64,000 nucleotides of DNA. Origin: Chitinophaga filiformis (lineage in GTDB: Bacteria; Bacteroidota; Bacteroidia; Chitinophagales; Chitinophagaceae). A program made the position numbers and the translations under genes. Where the stretch lies: positions 1,426,001-1,490,000 of the forward strand of contig NZ_JAKIRP010000001.1 in the NCBI RefSeq assembly GCF_021646545.1, given 5' to 3'. Within the stretch, counting starts at the first letter, position 1, and each line of letters opens with the position of its first letter. Of the stretch, positions 27,248 through 35,440 are shown in pieces. The notes under the pieces are model-generated. The model worked only from the letters and a program-made list of their open reading frames with translations. It did no database searches and was not told the origin of the DNA.

Positions 27248-28613
27248 GATGGTGATGTTTATTAGGTAATTTAGCAAATTCTTCGGCTGTTACTTCCTCT
27301 TCCTTCACATTTACCTTATTTTCTGCCCAATCAAACAATTTCTGTGTCACCATCTCGCGGTAGGTCTGGTCCACGAATTTTTCATCCTGCAGCAGGCGCT
27401 CCAGGTAGCTATCCAGCCAGTCTGCACCATCTGTAGCGGCTGCGCCACCAAAATAGCCCAATACTTTCTGTTTGGCTGCTTCTTTCACTTCGTCGAAAGA
27501 AACGTCCAGCTGATTTTCGCGGATCAGTTTATCGCTGATTAATGTCCAGCGTAACTGATGATCAAAACCTGGATATTCCTTGTCAGCTTCTTCAGCGGTT
27601 TTTGGTTTTTCACCGCCGGTTTGCAGCCAACGTTTCAGAAAATCCTTAGGCAGCTCTATCGGCGTTTCGTGAACCAGCACTTCGAACAGGTCGTTATGCA
27701 GGCGGTTGCGGCTTTCGGCATCCCAGGATTTTTCTATTTCTGATTGCAGTTTTTCGCGGAAGGCTGCTTCAGTAGTGATTTCTTCAGCAGGGAACACTTC
27801 TTTGAAGAACTCTTCGTTCAGTTCTCTTTTTTCTATTAATTCTACCTTGGTAATAGTCAGTTTGTAATATTTCGCAGCGATATCCTCGTGCAGACCCAGT
27901 ATGTCGTGCTGGAACCAGTTCAGCTTGTCTGCGTCAATGGCAGCAGAAGCCTGTACTACAATGCTGTCGTCTTTTTTCTTACCCTGCAACTGGGACTGAG
28001 TAGCAGCAGAGAAATTTTTCACCAGGAAAGTGATGTCTTTCTGAAGACCACCTTCCACAGCGGTACCCTGAGCATCTGTTTCAACAACATTCAGGCCGAG
28101 AACGTTATCAGCGCTGGTAACGGACTCAACTTCAGTTGATTTACCACCCCTTAACTGCAGACGCTCGATCTCTTCGTTCAGCATTTCGGGAGTAGCCTTG
28201 ATCTTATAGCGGGTCAGGGTAGTTTTACCAGCCTCCAGCGGAGTAACCTCGAACGCAGGTTTCAGACCGATTTCAAAATCAAAGTTGTATTCAGATGGAT
28301 TATTGTGGTCGAAAGTTTTAGCTTCTTTATCCAGGGAAAGCGGCTGGGCAAATATTTCCACTTTTTCGGTCTGGAGATATCCCATCAGCTCTTTTTCTAC
28401 TGTTTTCAGTATTTCATCTGCAAAGATGGCCTGACCGTGCATTTTCTTCACCATGCCAGCAGGCACCATGCCTTTACGGAATCCAGGTATATTAGCGGTT
28501 TTGCTGAGTTGCTTTACTGCCTTGTCAAAATTGGGAAGGTAATCTTCCTGGCTCACTTTCACAGTGATCTTATCATTCAATAAACCGATGTTTTCTCTGG
28601 TAACGGTTGCCAT
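27237..28613 (-). CDS. tig: Trigger factor
   Basis: The 458-residue protein follows the trigger factor layout: an N-terminal ribosome-binding domain with PGFRKGMVP (the usual GFRxGKxP signature slightly changed), a PPIase-like middle domain, and a helical C-terminal domain. It ends in a native HHHHEH tail. It binds nascent chains at the ribosome exit. It leads a chaperone-protease cluster with clpP and clpX, which is the common bacterial order. Confidence 0.93.
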   Translation of the reverse strand: MATVTRENIGLLNDKITVKVSQEDYLPNFDKAVKQLSKTANIPGFRKGMVPAGMVKKMHGQAIFADEILKTVEKELMGYLQTEKVEIFAQPLSLDKEAKTFDHNNPSEYNFDFEIGLKPAFEVTPLEAGKTTLTRYKIKATPEMLNEEIERLQLRGGKSTEVESVTSADNVLGLNVVETDAQGTAVEGGLQKDITFLVKNFSAATQSQLQGKKKDDSIVVQASAAIDADKLNWFQHDILGLHEDIAAKYYKLTITKVELIEKRELNEEFFKEVFPAEEITTEAAFREKLQSEIEKSWDAESRNRLHNDLFEVLVHETPIELPKDFLKRWLQTGGEKPKTAEEADKEYPGFDHQLRWTLISDKLIRENQLDVSFDEVKEAAKQKVLGYFGGAAATDGADWLDSYLERLLQDEKFVDQTYREMVTQKLFDWAENKVNVKEEEVTAEEFAKLPNKHHHHEH

Positions 28614-28667
28614 AATAGTTTAAATGTTCTTGTATGAAGCAATAATAATTCCTTGTTTGAGTTTTCT

Positions 28668-28740
28668 GCCATGAAGTCACAAAGGCACGAAGGAATGGCA
28701 GCTATGTGGGAGTTACTTGGTGACTTAGCGCCTTAATGGC
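28668..28740. repeat. Imperfect inverted repeat, 26-base arms
   Basis: Arms at 28668-28693 and 28715-28740 pair over 19 of 26 positions. Each arm shows a periodic GTG/CTT pattern ending in ATGGC, spaced about every four bases. It lies in the 157 bases between the tRNA-Leu terminator and the tig start. The family resemblance to short repeats scattered in Bacteroidota genomes is from memory and is not verified. Confidence 0.6.
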
Positions 28741-28780
28741 AAGATTTGAAGCCGGGTACCGCGGATTGCGGATAAAAAAA

Positions 28781-28836
28781 ACGCTTAATGCTGAGGCAGA
28801 GTCTGCGTTAAGCGGTCAGCATCGGGCATTAAGCGT
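28781..28836 (-). terminator. Terminator of tRNA-Leu
   Basis: On the minus strand an 11-bp perfect stem (arms 28826-28836 and 28781-28791) is followed by about seven T at 28774-28780. The loop is long and holds a third copy of the same 10-base motif, so alternative pairings are possible. It is about 10 bases past the tRNA. Confidence 0.75.
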
Positions 28837-28846
28837 CAAAAAAAAG

Positions 28847-28928
28847 TGCGGGTGATAGGACTCGAACCTACATGCCGTGAAGCACCAGATCCTAAGTCTG
28901 GCGTGTCTACCAATTTCACCACACCCGC
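28847..28928 (-). tRNA. tRNA-Leu (anticodon UAG)
   Basis: The minus strand forms a type II cloverleaf: acceptor GCGGGTG/CACCCGC (28922-28928 with 28848-28854), discriminator A at 28847, a D-loop with TTGGTAGAC, anticodon stem CCAGA/TCTGG with loop CTTAGGA, a variable arm, and TTCGAGT in the T loop. The anticodon read is TAG, decoding CUA/CUG. CCA is not encoded. Confidence 0.97.
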
Positions 28929-29034
28929 AATCAATATTTATAAGAACTTCATTTCCCAGCATGCACATGTTGAGAAAAGGACTGCGAAGGTATTGTTTTT
29001 TTATTTATTAAAAAAATCGTACCGCCTAGTTTTT

Positions 29035-29952
29035 TTAATTGCTACTCAAACCCTTAACTGCAGGTCTTAACAGACCCGCCAACCGTTCCGAGAAGGCTTT
29101 TGTGTACCGGTTGTCCCGGTCCATCGTCGGGTCAAGGATGGTAATGTTCATGCCCTTAAAATACCGGGAGGCAATCAGCGGTTGCAGGGTTTCTTCCCAT
29201 TCCCGGTAAGACAGTCCTCCGGGTTGCGGACTGTCAACACAGGGCATCACATCATTGTCCAGTACATCCACATCCAGGTGGATCCAGAAGCCATCCAGTC
29301 CTGCATGACCGATCATTGTCAGGAAACTGCTGGTGATGGCATGTATACCCATCTGCCGGATGGCTGGCAGGTCGTAATAATGAATACGGCTATCAGCGAT
29401 CAGCTGCACATAAGCGGCATCCAGCTCCCTGTTGCCATATGCATAAATGTGTTCTTCCCTTATATATGGACTTAATTGCCGGATGTTCGTCAGTTTCGGA
29501 TGTCCTTTACCCGCCACAATGGCCAGTGCCATTCCCGCAGCTCCGGCGGTGCCTGAATGTTCAGGCCACATATAATCGTGGTGGCCGTCCATGGCAAACA
29601 ATCCATAGTGCTTTCCGGTACTTTTCAGTCCTAAGGTGTTGCCAATCAGTATACTACAGTCTCCGCCTATTACAATGGGAATAATATCCTTTTCTACGGC
29701 CTCCCTGACCCTGGCGGCCAGTTTCTCGCTATAGTGTGCTATAGCTTCCGCATTACGTACGCCACTTTCCTGGTCAATGTCCATGCTGTAAGGCAATGTC
29801 GGTACACAAATGACATGGTTAATGCCGGCTTCAAGGGCCAGCTCTGTTTTACGCAGAGCCTCGGGCAGCAGTCTGACACCTGGTTCCACACCTTGGCGTA
29901 ATTCCTTCAAACCGAGGTTAGATGGGGCCTCAATGATCATGAAATGGCGCAT
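29035..29952 (-). CDS. Ureohydrolase (arginase/agmatinase) family protein
   Basis: The 305-residue protein keeps the ureohydrolase fold and two of the three metal motifs: D122-G-H124-H-D126 (usually DAHxD) and D227-V-D229 (DxDxxD). The first motif is GGDCS with C99 where arginase has a manganese-binding histidine. The 23-residue spacing from C99 to D122 equals the spacing in arginase, so the change is real. Substrate may be arginine, agmatine, guanidine or another compound. It stands alone, with tRNA-Leu downstream and a 402-base gap upstream. Confidence 0.8.
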   Translation of the reverse strand: MRHFMIIEAPSNLGLKELRQGVEPGVRLLPEALRKTELALEAGINHVICVPTLPYSMDIDQESGVRNAEAIAHYSEKLAARVREAVEKDIIPIVIGGDCSILIGNTLGLKSTGKHYGLFAMDGHHDYMWPEHSGTAGAAGMALAIVAGKGHPKLTNIRQLSPYIREEHIYAYGNRELDAAYVQLIADSRIHYYDLPAIRQMGIHAITSSFLTMIGHAGLDGFWIHLDVDVLDNDVMPCVDSPQPGGLSYREWEETLQPLIASRYFKGMNITILDPTMDRDNRYTKAFSERLAGLLRPAVKGLSSN

Positions 29953-30076
29953 GGGTGATCGTTTTTGAATCCTTTTGGGGCAAATAATTGGTTGTAAACC
30001 GAAGATAAGGGCTTTCTGGTAAAACGAGGACGCAGTCCGCAGAAATTTCCGCGAACCACATAAAAAATGAAAAATG

Positions 30077-30137
30077 GCCTGTAGCGGGAAACCCCGCCCA
30101 TCGGGTAAAACGTCATTTGTGGAAAACGTAGACAGGC
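30077..30137 (-). ncRNA. Possible structured leader element
   Basis: The outer stem is six bases (30077-30082 with 30132-30137) and an inner hairpin with 5-bp stem lies at 30084-30097. It sits about 125 bases upstream of the ureohydrolase start on the minus strand, with T-rich sequence after it, so it could be a regulatory leader. No known riboswitch consensus is recognised. Confidence 0.25.
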
Positions 30138-30166
30138 TATAGGTTCGCTTTGATTCCTATATCTCC

Positions 30167-30295
30167 ATATCCTTATACCATCATCTGGATATCACTTCAC
30201 CGTCATATCTATATCCCTTCGATATAGAGATGTAGGTAAAGTGATATGGAAATGACGGTGAAGTGATATGGAAATGATGGTGAAGTGATATTGAG
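30167..30295. repeat. Cluster of 22-bp repeats arranged as an inverted array
   Basis: Units of about 22 bases built around ATGACGGTGAAGTGATAT occur directly at 30252-30269 and 30274-30291 (spacing 22), and in the opposite orientation at 30189-30206 with degenerate neighbours to the left. The 18-base core is repeated exactly between the inverted copies. An inner stem (TATATC/GATATA) lies at the centre. Confidence 0.75.
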
Positions 30296-30354
30296 GAAGC
30301 ACGATCAGACCAATACCAGAGCGGACCCTGGTTGGCAAACGTTGCTGTTTTTTT

Positions 30355-31554
30355 TTAGGCTTTTTGAACGGCGAGTTCCGCGTTACGGGCGGATTTTGCC
30401 TTATTTCTGAAAAAGAGGAAGATGTTTATCAGGACAACTCCGCTGCAACCGGCACAAACTGCCGGCCAGTGACCGATATTCCAGAGGAACAACCCGAAAG
30501 CTGAGCCCGTGGCACCTCCTACAAAGGTGGAGGTCATAAAGACGGTATTAAAGCGGTTCCTGGCTTCGGGAAGAATAGAGTAAATGATGGTCTGGTTGGT
30601 GACCTGGACGGACTGGTGGCCTACATCCAGTATGATAATACCGGCCAGTAAGAGGAAAATGCCACTGCCGGTAAAATAGAATCCTATAAAACTGAGTAAT
30701 TCACAGATCAGCCCTATGATGATGTTGTACCTGGGATCGCGGCCATCACTGATCTTACCAATCAGGGGAGCGGCGAGGGCACCGGCTGCTCCAGCCAGGC
30801 CAAAAAGGCCGATCTCGAACGATTTAAAGCCAAATGGAGGCACAGACAGAAAAAGCACCATGGTGACCCAGAAGGCGCTTACAACGGCGAATGACAACGC
30901 GTTGGTAACGGCAGCCTGCCGCAATAGCGGCTGTGTCATGGCGTAGTGGGCCACTGACTTCATCAGATGCCCGTAATGTCCGTTAAACGATGGCTGACTC
31001 TTAGGGAAGCGCAGTCGCATGAATATCATCAGTACCGCACATATGGCTGCCGCCATGTAATACATGGCCCGCCAACCATAGAAAGAACCCACAGTCCCAC
31101 TGAGACTGCGGGAGGCCAGGATGCCAACCAGTAAACCTGCCATAACAGTGCCGATGGTACTGCCCCGTTTGTTGTCGGGTGTCAGACTGGCGGCCAGTGG
31201 CAGAATAAGCTGTGGAATGATGGAGGAAATGCCAATAAGTACGCTGGCAATCTGTAAGACAACAAAATTGGTGGCGCTCGCTGCCAGTAATAATGCCAGT
31301 ACGGCTACTCCGGTACTGACGAGGATCTGTTTCCGCCGCTCCAGGATATCTCCCAACGGAACGATCAGTAATAGTCCGAGTGCATATCCGATCTGGGTGA
31401 GGTAGGTAACCCTGCCGGCTACGCTTTCATGTAATCCCCATTCTTTCGAAATTAAAACGATCAGTGGCTGGCAATAGTAAATGTTGGCAACGATTAGTCC
31501 CGCACAAGCCGCCATAAACGCCGTATCTCCCTTTCCTAAGTGTTTCTGCTCCAT
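30355..31554 (-). CDS. Major facilitator superfamily transporter
   Basis: The 399-residue protein has twelve predicted membrane segments and the loop motif PLGDILERRKQIL between helices 2 and 3, which is the MFS signature. It resembles drug/sugar exporter-type MFS proteins. It is the last gene of a minus-strand group AraC regulator, M20 hydrolase, MFS (gaps of 17 and 35 bases), so it probably moves the hydrolase substrate or product or an exported compound. Confidence 0.85.
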   Translation of the reverse strand: MEQKHLGKGDTAFMAACAGLIVANIYYCQPLIVLISKEWGLHESVAGRVTYLTQIGYALGLLLIVPLGDILERRKQILVSTGVAVLALLLAASATNFVVLQIASVLIGISSIIPQLILPLAASLTPDNKRGSTIGTVMAGLLVGILASRSLSGTVGSFYGWRAMYYMAAAICAVLMIFMRLRFPKSQPSFNGHYGHLMKSVAHYAMTQPLLRQAAVTNALSFAVVSAFWVTMVLFLSVPPFGFKSFEIGLFGLAGAAGALAAPLIGKISDGRDPRYNIIIGLICELLSFIGFYFTGSGIFLLLAGIIILDVGHQSVQVTNQTIIYSILPEARNRFNTVFMTSTFVGGATGSAFGLFLWNIGHWPAVCAGCSGVVLINIFLFFRNKAKSARNAELAVQKA

Positions 31555-31589
31555 TCTGTTTCGATCAATGAGACCGCAAGTTACAACAA

Positions 31590-32759
31590 TTAGCGGAAGC
31601 CTTCGAGGAGCTCAACAGCCCCTTGGGCCAGGAAAGATGCTCCCAGGGGAATGCATTGTTCGTTAAAGATCACTTTAGGGTGGTGGAGATAATAGCCGGG
31701 AGACAGTGGGTCTTGTGCACCCAGAAGGTAGAACATGGAGGGAACCTTCCTGGAATAATAGCAAAAATCCTCGCCTGCCAGTAAGGGAATCTTTTCGAGG
31801 GCGTTCTGCTGTCCGAAAACGCCATTCAGACTCCGTTGCAGCTTACCATGTACATCTCCGTTATTGAGCACGCTGGGAATACTGAAATAGAGGTCAAAAA
31901 TGACGTCTGTCTGATGAATGAGCCCCAACCCTTCACCGAGCTTTTGAAGGCGGCCGATCACCTCTTCGTAAACGTCCAGATTGAGCGCCCGGATGGTTCC
32001 TTCCAGCACCACTCTGTCGGCAATAACATTGGGCGCGACGCCGCCATTGATTTTGGTAAAGGAGAGTACTGCCGTTTCCATCGGAGGTGTATGCCGGGAC
32101 ACGATCGTTTGTGCGGCCTGTACCAGCTGAGAGGCAATAACCACTGCATCAATACCCAGCTGGGGAGAAGCGCCTGCATGTGCCGCCTTGCCTTTCACTT
32201 CTATGGTAAAAAATCCTGTACACGCCAGGGCAGGGCCGATAGCGTATGAGATCTGACCAACTGGCAGAGACGGGTCTACGTGCAGGCCCAATGCGGCCTG
32301 TACATCGTCCAAATGTCCCGCTTCAACAAAGCGGCGTGCGCCGCTCTTTTTCTCCGGATCAGTGCTGGGACCTTCTTCGGAAGGTTGGAAGAGTAGTTTT
32401 ATCGTTCCCTGGAAATCAGTTTGTTTTAGCAGCGCAGCGGCGCCTATCAGCATCGTTGTATGGAGATCATGACCGCAGGCATGCATTTTCCCGCTCACCT
32501 TCGAGGCAAAGGGCAGACCTGTTTCCTCCTGCATAGGTAAAGCATCCATGTCTGCACGGATAGCGACACAGGGACCATTTCCCCGTGTAAGAGAGGCAAT
32601 GACGCCGGTGCCCGCGATATTGGAGATGTAGTCTATTCCCAGCAGGTCCAGTTCCTGTTTCACCAGGCTGGAAGTATGTTCTTCCTCGTATCCTAACTCT
32701 GGTTGCGCATGAATTTGTCTTCTGATATCAATAAGCCTGTCCTTTAAGTGTGCATCCAT
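31590..32759 (-). CDS. M20-family amidohydrolase (hippurate/IAA-amino acid hydrolase-like)
   Basis: The 389-residue protein starts with an IRRQIHAQPELGYEE segment and has the metal-binding motifs RADMDALP and HACGHDLHTTMLIG, with a dimerisation lid region (residues about 190-300) in the middle. These features place it in the M20D amidohydrolases that split N-acyl amino acids. It lies between the AraC gene and the transporter. No signal peptide is visible, so it acts in the cytoplasm. Confidence 0.88.
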   Translation of the reverse strand: MDAHLKDRLIDIRRQIHAQPELGYEEEHTSSLVKQELDLLGIDYISNIAGTGVIASLTRGNGPCVAIRADMDALPMQEETGLPFASKVSGKMHACGHDLHTTMLIGAAALLKQTDFQGTIKLLFQPSEEGPSTDPEKKSGARRFVEAGHLDDVQAALGLHVDPSLPVGQISYAIGPALACTGFFTIEVKGKAAHAGASPQLGIDAVVIASQLVQAAQTIVSRHTPPMETAVLSFTKINGGVAPNVIADRVVLEGTIRALNLDVYEEVIGRLQKLGEGLGLIHQTDVIFDLYFSIPSVLNNGDVHGKLQRSLNGVFGQQNALEKIPLLAGEDFCYYSRKVPSMFYLLGAQDPLSPGYYLHHPKVIFNEQCIPLGASFLAQGAVELLEGFR

Positions 32760-32776
32760 CTATCAGCTATTTTCCG

Positions 32777-33781
32777 TCAAGTTAAGCGGTTTTTCCGATA
32801 TTCTCTGGGAGAACAACGGTAACGCTTACGGAAAACAGCGGTGAAATAATTGGCGCCCCGGTAACCGGTGCTGTAACTGATTTCTTTGATGCTGAGCGTG
32901 GTCTGCGACAGGAGAGAGGCCGCTTTTTTCAATCGCAGGTGCTCAATATACCCGCGGGGAGAAACGCTGAGCAGCTCCTTGAAAGCCCGTTCAAAAGTGT
33001 TGATATGCATACCGGCCTGCTTGCTCAGTTCTGCTATGCTCAGCGGCTGATGGTAGTGATTCTGGATGTATATGCATATCTGGCGCAGCTTCTGGGCCTG
33101 ATCGCCATTCTGCAGATACTTGGGCGTGAGCGCACTGAAATAAAGGGACAGCAATTCATTCAACCTTGATTCGAGGTAGGACTTCAGTTCCTGGTCTGCT
33201 TCGGGCGCATGGCGCATTTCATGCAATACTTTCAGGTCTGATACATCCATCCTGATAGCAGGCAGCAAAGCTGCTCTGCGGGCCTGCCGTTGCTGGTGCT
33301 GGTAAATTTCTTCAAAGGAGGGATGATGAGCAATGAACTTCCGGAAGAAGGTAGGGGAAAAAGAGATGCAGATCATTTCATAATATCCGGGCCGGAGGTC
33401 TGCAATGTTCTGGGAATGAGAAGGGAGGTAATAGATACCAAATTCCTTTTCAATCAGCATCAGTTTTCCTTTTCCCTGCAAACGGCAGGAAACATTACCC
33501 TGCAGTACGCAGCACATTGCGAGCATGGGTTGTGTGACGGAGGGGCGCAATCTGATCTTTTCTTTTACAAAGCATTGTTGCCAGCTGATAATCCAGTCAG
33601 GATCTCTTATCTCCTGTGTGATATAACTGCCGAAAGGTGCTTCTACATACGTGGTATCTGTTGATTGTGCGATCCGGTATTGCTGATATCTGTCCGGCAG
33701 GCTAGCGGACACCCGGACATGTGGCTGCATTTTTTCAGGGATCCCAAAGTGCAGCGCAGGGGGATATAAGCTGGAGGTCAT
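32777..33781 (-). CDS. AraC-family transcriptional regulator
   Basis: The 334-residue protein has an N-terminal effector-sensing region and a C-terminal double helix-turn-helix (about 235-334), with LSIAELSKQAGMHINTFERAFK and FTAVFRKRYRCSPREYR. It is the first gene of the operon with the M20 hydrolase and MFS transporter and likely controls it. A TATATTTG box at 33841-33848 lies about 60 bases upstream on the minus strand. Confidence 0.9.
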   Translation of the reverse strand: MTSSLYPPALHFGIPEKMQPHVRVSASLPDRYQQYRIAQSTDTTYVEAPFGSYITQEIRDPDWIISWQQCFVKEKIRLRPSVTQPMLAMCCVLQGNVSCRLQGKGKLMLIEKEFGIYYLPSHSQNIADLRPGYYEMICISFSPTFFRKFIAHHPSFEEIYQHQQRQARRAALLPAIRMDVSDLKVLHEMRHAPEADQELKSYLESRLNELLSLYFSALTPKYLQNGDQAQKLRQICIYIQNHYHQPLSIAELSKQAGMHINTFERAFKELLSVSPRGYIEHLRLKKAASLLSQTTLSIKEISYSTGYRGANYFTAVFRKRYRCSPREYRKNRLT

Positions 33782-34299
33782 GTTCAGGCATTTAACCGGT
33801 GACTGTAATAATTCTGGTTGTATAAATTCAGGTTACTACCCAAATATATGTCCCGGTACTGCGATGAAACTTCAGATTGAGACGGCTTATTCTTTACTGT
33901 GCGTTTTCGCCTGATCTTTTTGGATTCTGTCCCACGCTTTCCTGCTGAGCACAACAAGCTCATTGTTTTCACAGTTCCAGATGTCAACATTGCTTTTTGT
34001 GATGACGTAATATTGTCTCCTTTGGTAAAGCGGCTATACAACGTAATGGTACATGTGGGTGGCTGTGACGAAATACTACTTTCCTGCGTGTGGCGAATAA
34101 TGTCATCAGTACAATTAATAGAATTTTTATTACGGCGCCGTACAACCTTTTTGAAGTGATACGTCACGATGGGAACATCAATGGAGAGGATCTAAGGTAA
34201 AAGTGCTGGCGCGTCTTTTGTGCACATAATGTATTTAGTCAACACAACAATAACGCCCGGGAATATGTTAACTTAACTCAAACTCCAAAATCCACCATC
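33782..34299. other. Intergenic region with doubtful open frames
   Basis: The 518 bases carry a 127-codon minus-strand frame from 34167 to 33784 with no recognisable domain, but that frame runs through the likely AraC promoter. A second plus-strand frame at 33899-34159 is equally unconvincing. In another minus-strand frame about 48 codons ending near 33890 read like real protein (with DIWNCENNELVVLSRKAW), which could be the remains of a broken gene. No feature is firmly supported. Confidence 0.4.
33841..33848 (-). promoter_or_regulatory. -7 promoter element of the AraC-M20-MFS operon
   Basis: The minus strand reads TATATTTG, a perfect TAnnTTTG box about 60 bases upstream of the AraC start. 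The -33 site, read as TTTC, is weak. Confidence 0.5.
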
Positions 34300-34659
34300 A
34301 TGACTACACAAGAAATCGCAACCCGCATTGCGGAGCTCTGCAAAAAAGGAGAATTTGAAACTGCGCAAAAAGAATTGTTTGCCCAGGATGCAATCAGTAT
34401 CGAGCCTGAGGATACGCCCGAATTTGCAAAGGAAACAAAGGGACTTGACAACATCTTTGAGAAGGGAAACAAATTTATGTCCATGGTAGAGTCAGTACAT
34501 GGAATAGATGTTTCTGAACCATTGATTGCGGGCAACTCTTTTGCCTTTGTGCTGAAGATGGATATGACAATGAAAGGCCAGGACAGAATGAACATGCAGG
34601 AACTTTGTGTATACACGACAAAAGATGGAAAGGTGATTTCGGAACAGTTCTACATGTAG
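34300..34659 (+). CDS. SnoaL-like / NTF2-like small protein
   Basis: This 119-residue protein fits the cone-shaped SnoaL/NTF2-like fold: an N-terminal helix (TTQEIATRIAELCKKG), a middle ELFAQDAISIEPE segment, and alternating strands ending in VYTTKDGKVISEQFY. The family includes isomerases and cyclases but most bacterial members are uncharacterised. It is monogenic and ends against a terminator shared with the next gene. Confidence 0.8.
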   Translation: MTTQEIATRIAELCKKGEFETAQKELFAQDAISIEPEDTPEFAKETKGLDNIFEKGNKFMSMVESVHGIDVSEPLIAGNSFAFVLKMDMTMKGQDRMNMQELCVYTTKDGKVISEQFYM

Positions 34660-34738
34660 CGGAGATGTAAACACATCGCATCTGAACCTGTTGATCGGCC
34701 TGGGGCGGGAGCGATGTTGCTGAAAGAATAGAATAAAA

Positions 34739-34768
34739 AAATGGGCCGCAGATCAGCGCGGCCCATTT
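34739..34768. terminator. Bidirectional terminator between convergent genes
   Basis: A perfect 11-bp stem (34739-34749 and 34758-34768) with an 8-base loop carries an A-tract on one side and a T-tract on the other. It ends both the SnoaL-like and the DUF4240 genes. Confidence 0.9.
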
Positions 34769-34774
34769 CTCGTG

Positions 34775-35257
34775 TTACCAGCCCCTCGAATTGGAGCCGG
34801 ATTCAATACAATGCAGGCAATATCGTTCAAATTCTTCGCCGAATTTTTCTTCATATACCTGGTAGCCGATGAATCCTATATCCCCTGCAGATACATTCAT
34901 CGTAGCTGCGGCCGGATTTTCATCAATCATATTATAGTACCGTTCTCCCATACCGACTATAAAGCATCTTCGGTGGAGGAATCCCTCATCTGACCCATTG
35001 ACACGTTCATGTATTTCTTCGCGGTCTATATGGAAGAGCTTCTCTTCCATGACATGATTGAACCTGGTCAGCTCCCGCTCATCCATATAAAGGAGCTGTT
35101 GGCGGATATGGCTGGCAATGTCATTGGAAACGATATTTCCCAGTTGCCTGATTAAAACGGGATCATTGGTGGTAAGCGCTGTTTCTCTTAAATTAAATAA
35201 ATCTCTATCTGTTGTCCACGCGGTTTCAATGATTTCCCAGAATCTTGTTGCGTTCAT
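34775..35257 (-). CDS. DUF4240-family protein
   Basis: This 160-residue protein begins with NATRFWEIIETAW, which fits the DUF4240 pattern (a phenylalanine-tryptophan pair followed by IIE at the N-terminus), and continues with EKLFHIDREEIHERV and a GDIGFIGYQVYEEKFG segment. It is likely cytosolic, all-alpha and of unknown function; genes of this family often appear singly. It converges with the SnoaL-like gene. Confidence 0.7.
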   Translation of the reverse strand: MNATRFWEIIETAWTTDRDLFNLRETALTTNDPVLIRQLGNIVSNDIASHIRQQLLYMDERELTRFNHVMEEKLFHIDREEIHERVNGSDEGFLHRRCFIVGMGERYYNMIDENPAAATMNVSAGDIGFIGYQVYEEKFGEEFERYCLHCIESGSNSRGW

Positions 35258-35440
35258 AATAGACAGATTTATGATGTCGTGGAATAAGTGCGCCAGTCAT
35301 AATCAATGTATTTACGTGGGCACCCTTACTATAACAACGGAGTAATAGCAAAGTTCATCCCATATTTTCCTGGTATACCTCCGATTTTACTATTTTGTCG
35401 ATGACCAGAATAATAACACTTCTAAATCGCGTATTATTTT

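Larger units (their letters stand above)
29953..30354. other. Intergenic region with repeats and structured leader
   Basis: The 402 bases carry no gene I can support. Two structures are visible: a closed stem GCCTGT/ACAGGC at 30077-30137 with an inner GCGGG hairpin, and the 22-bp repeat cluster at about 30167-30295. On the minus strand the gap is the long leader of the ureohydrolase and the tail of the MFS gene. Confidence 0.5.

Noticed and set aside
28668..28740. CRISPR-like array
   Set aside because: Only two arms in opposite orientation with a short centre; no repeat-spacer pattern and no cas genes in the window.
30077..30137. Known riboswitch upstream of the ureohydrolase
   Set aside because: Compared by eye with guanidine, preQ1, SAM-II, fluoride and GEMM motifs from memory; none fits. 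Left as an unnamed structured element.
33784..34167. 127-codon minus-strand frame and an 86-codon plus-strand frame at 33899-34159
   Set aside because: No recognisable domain in either, they overlap each other, and the minus frame crosses the likely AraC promoter. Kept only as a note on the intergenic region.
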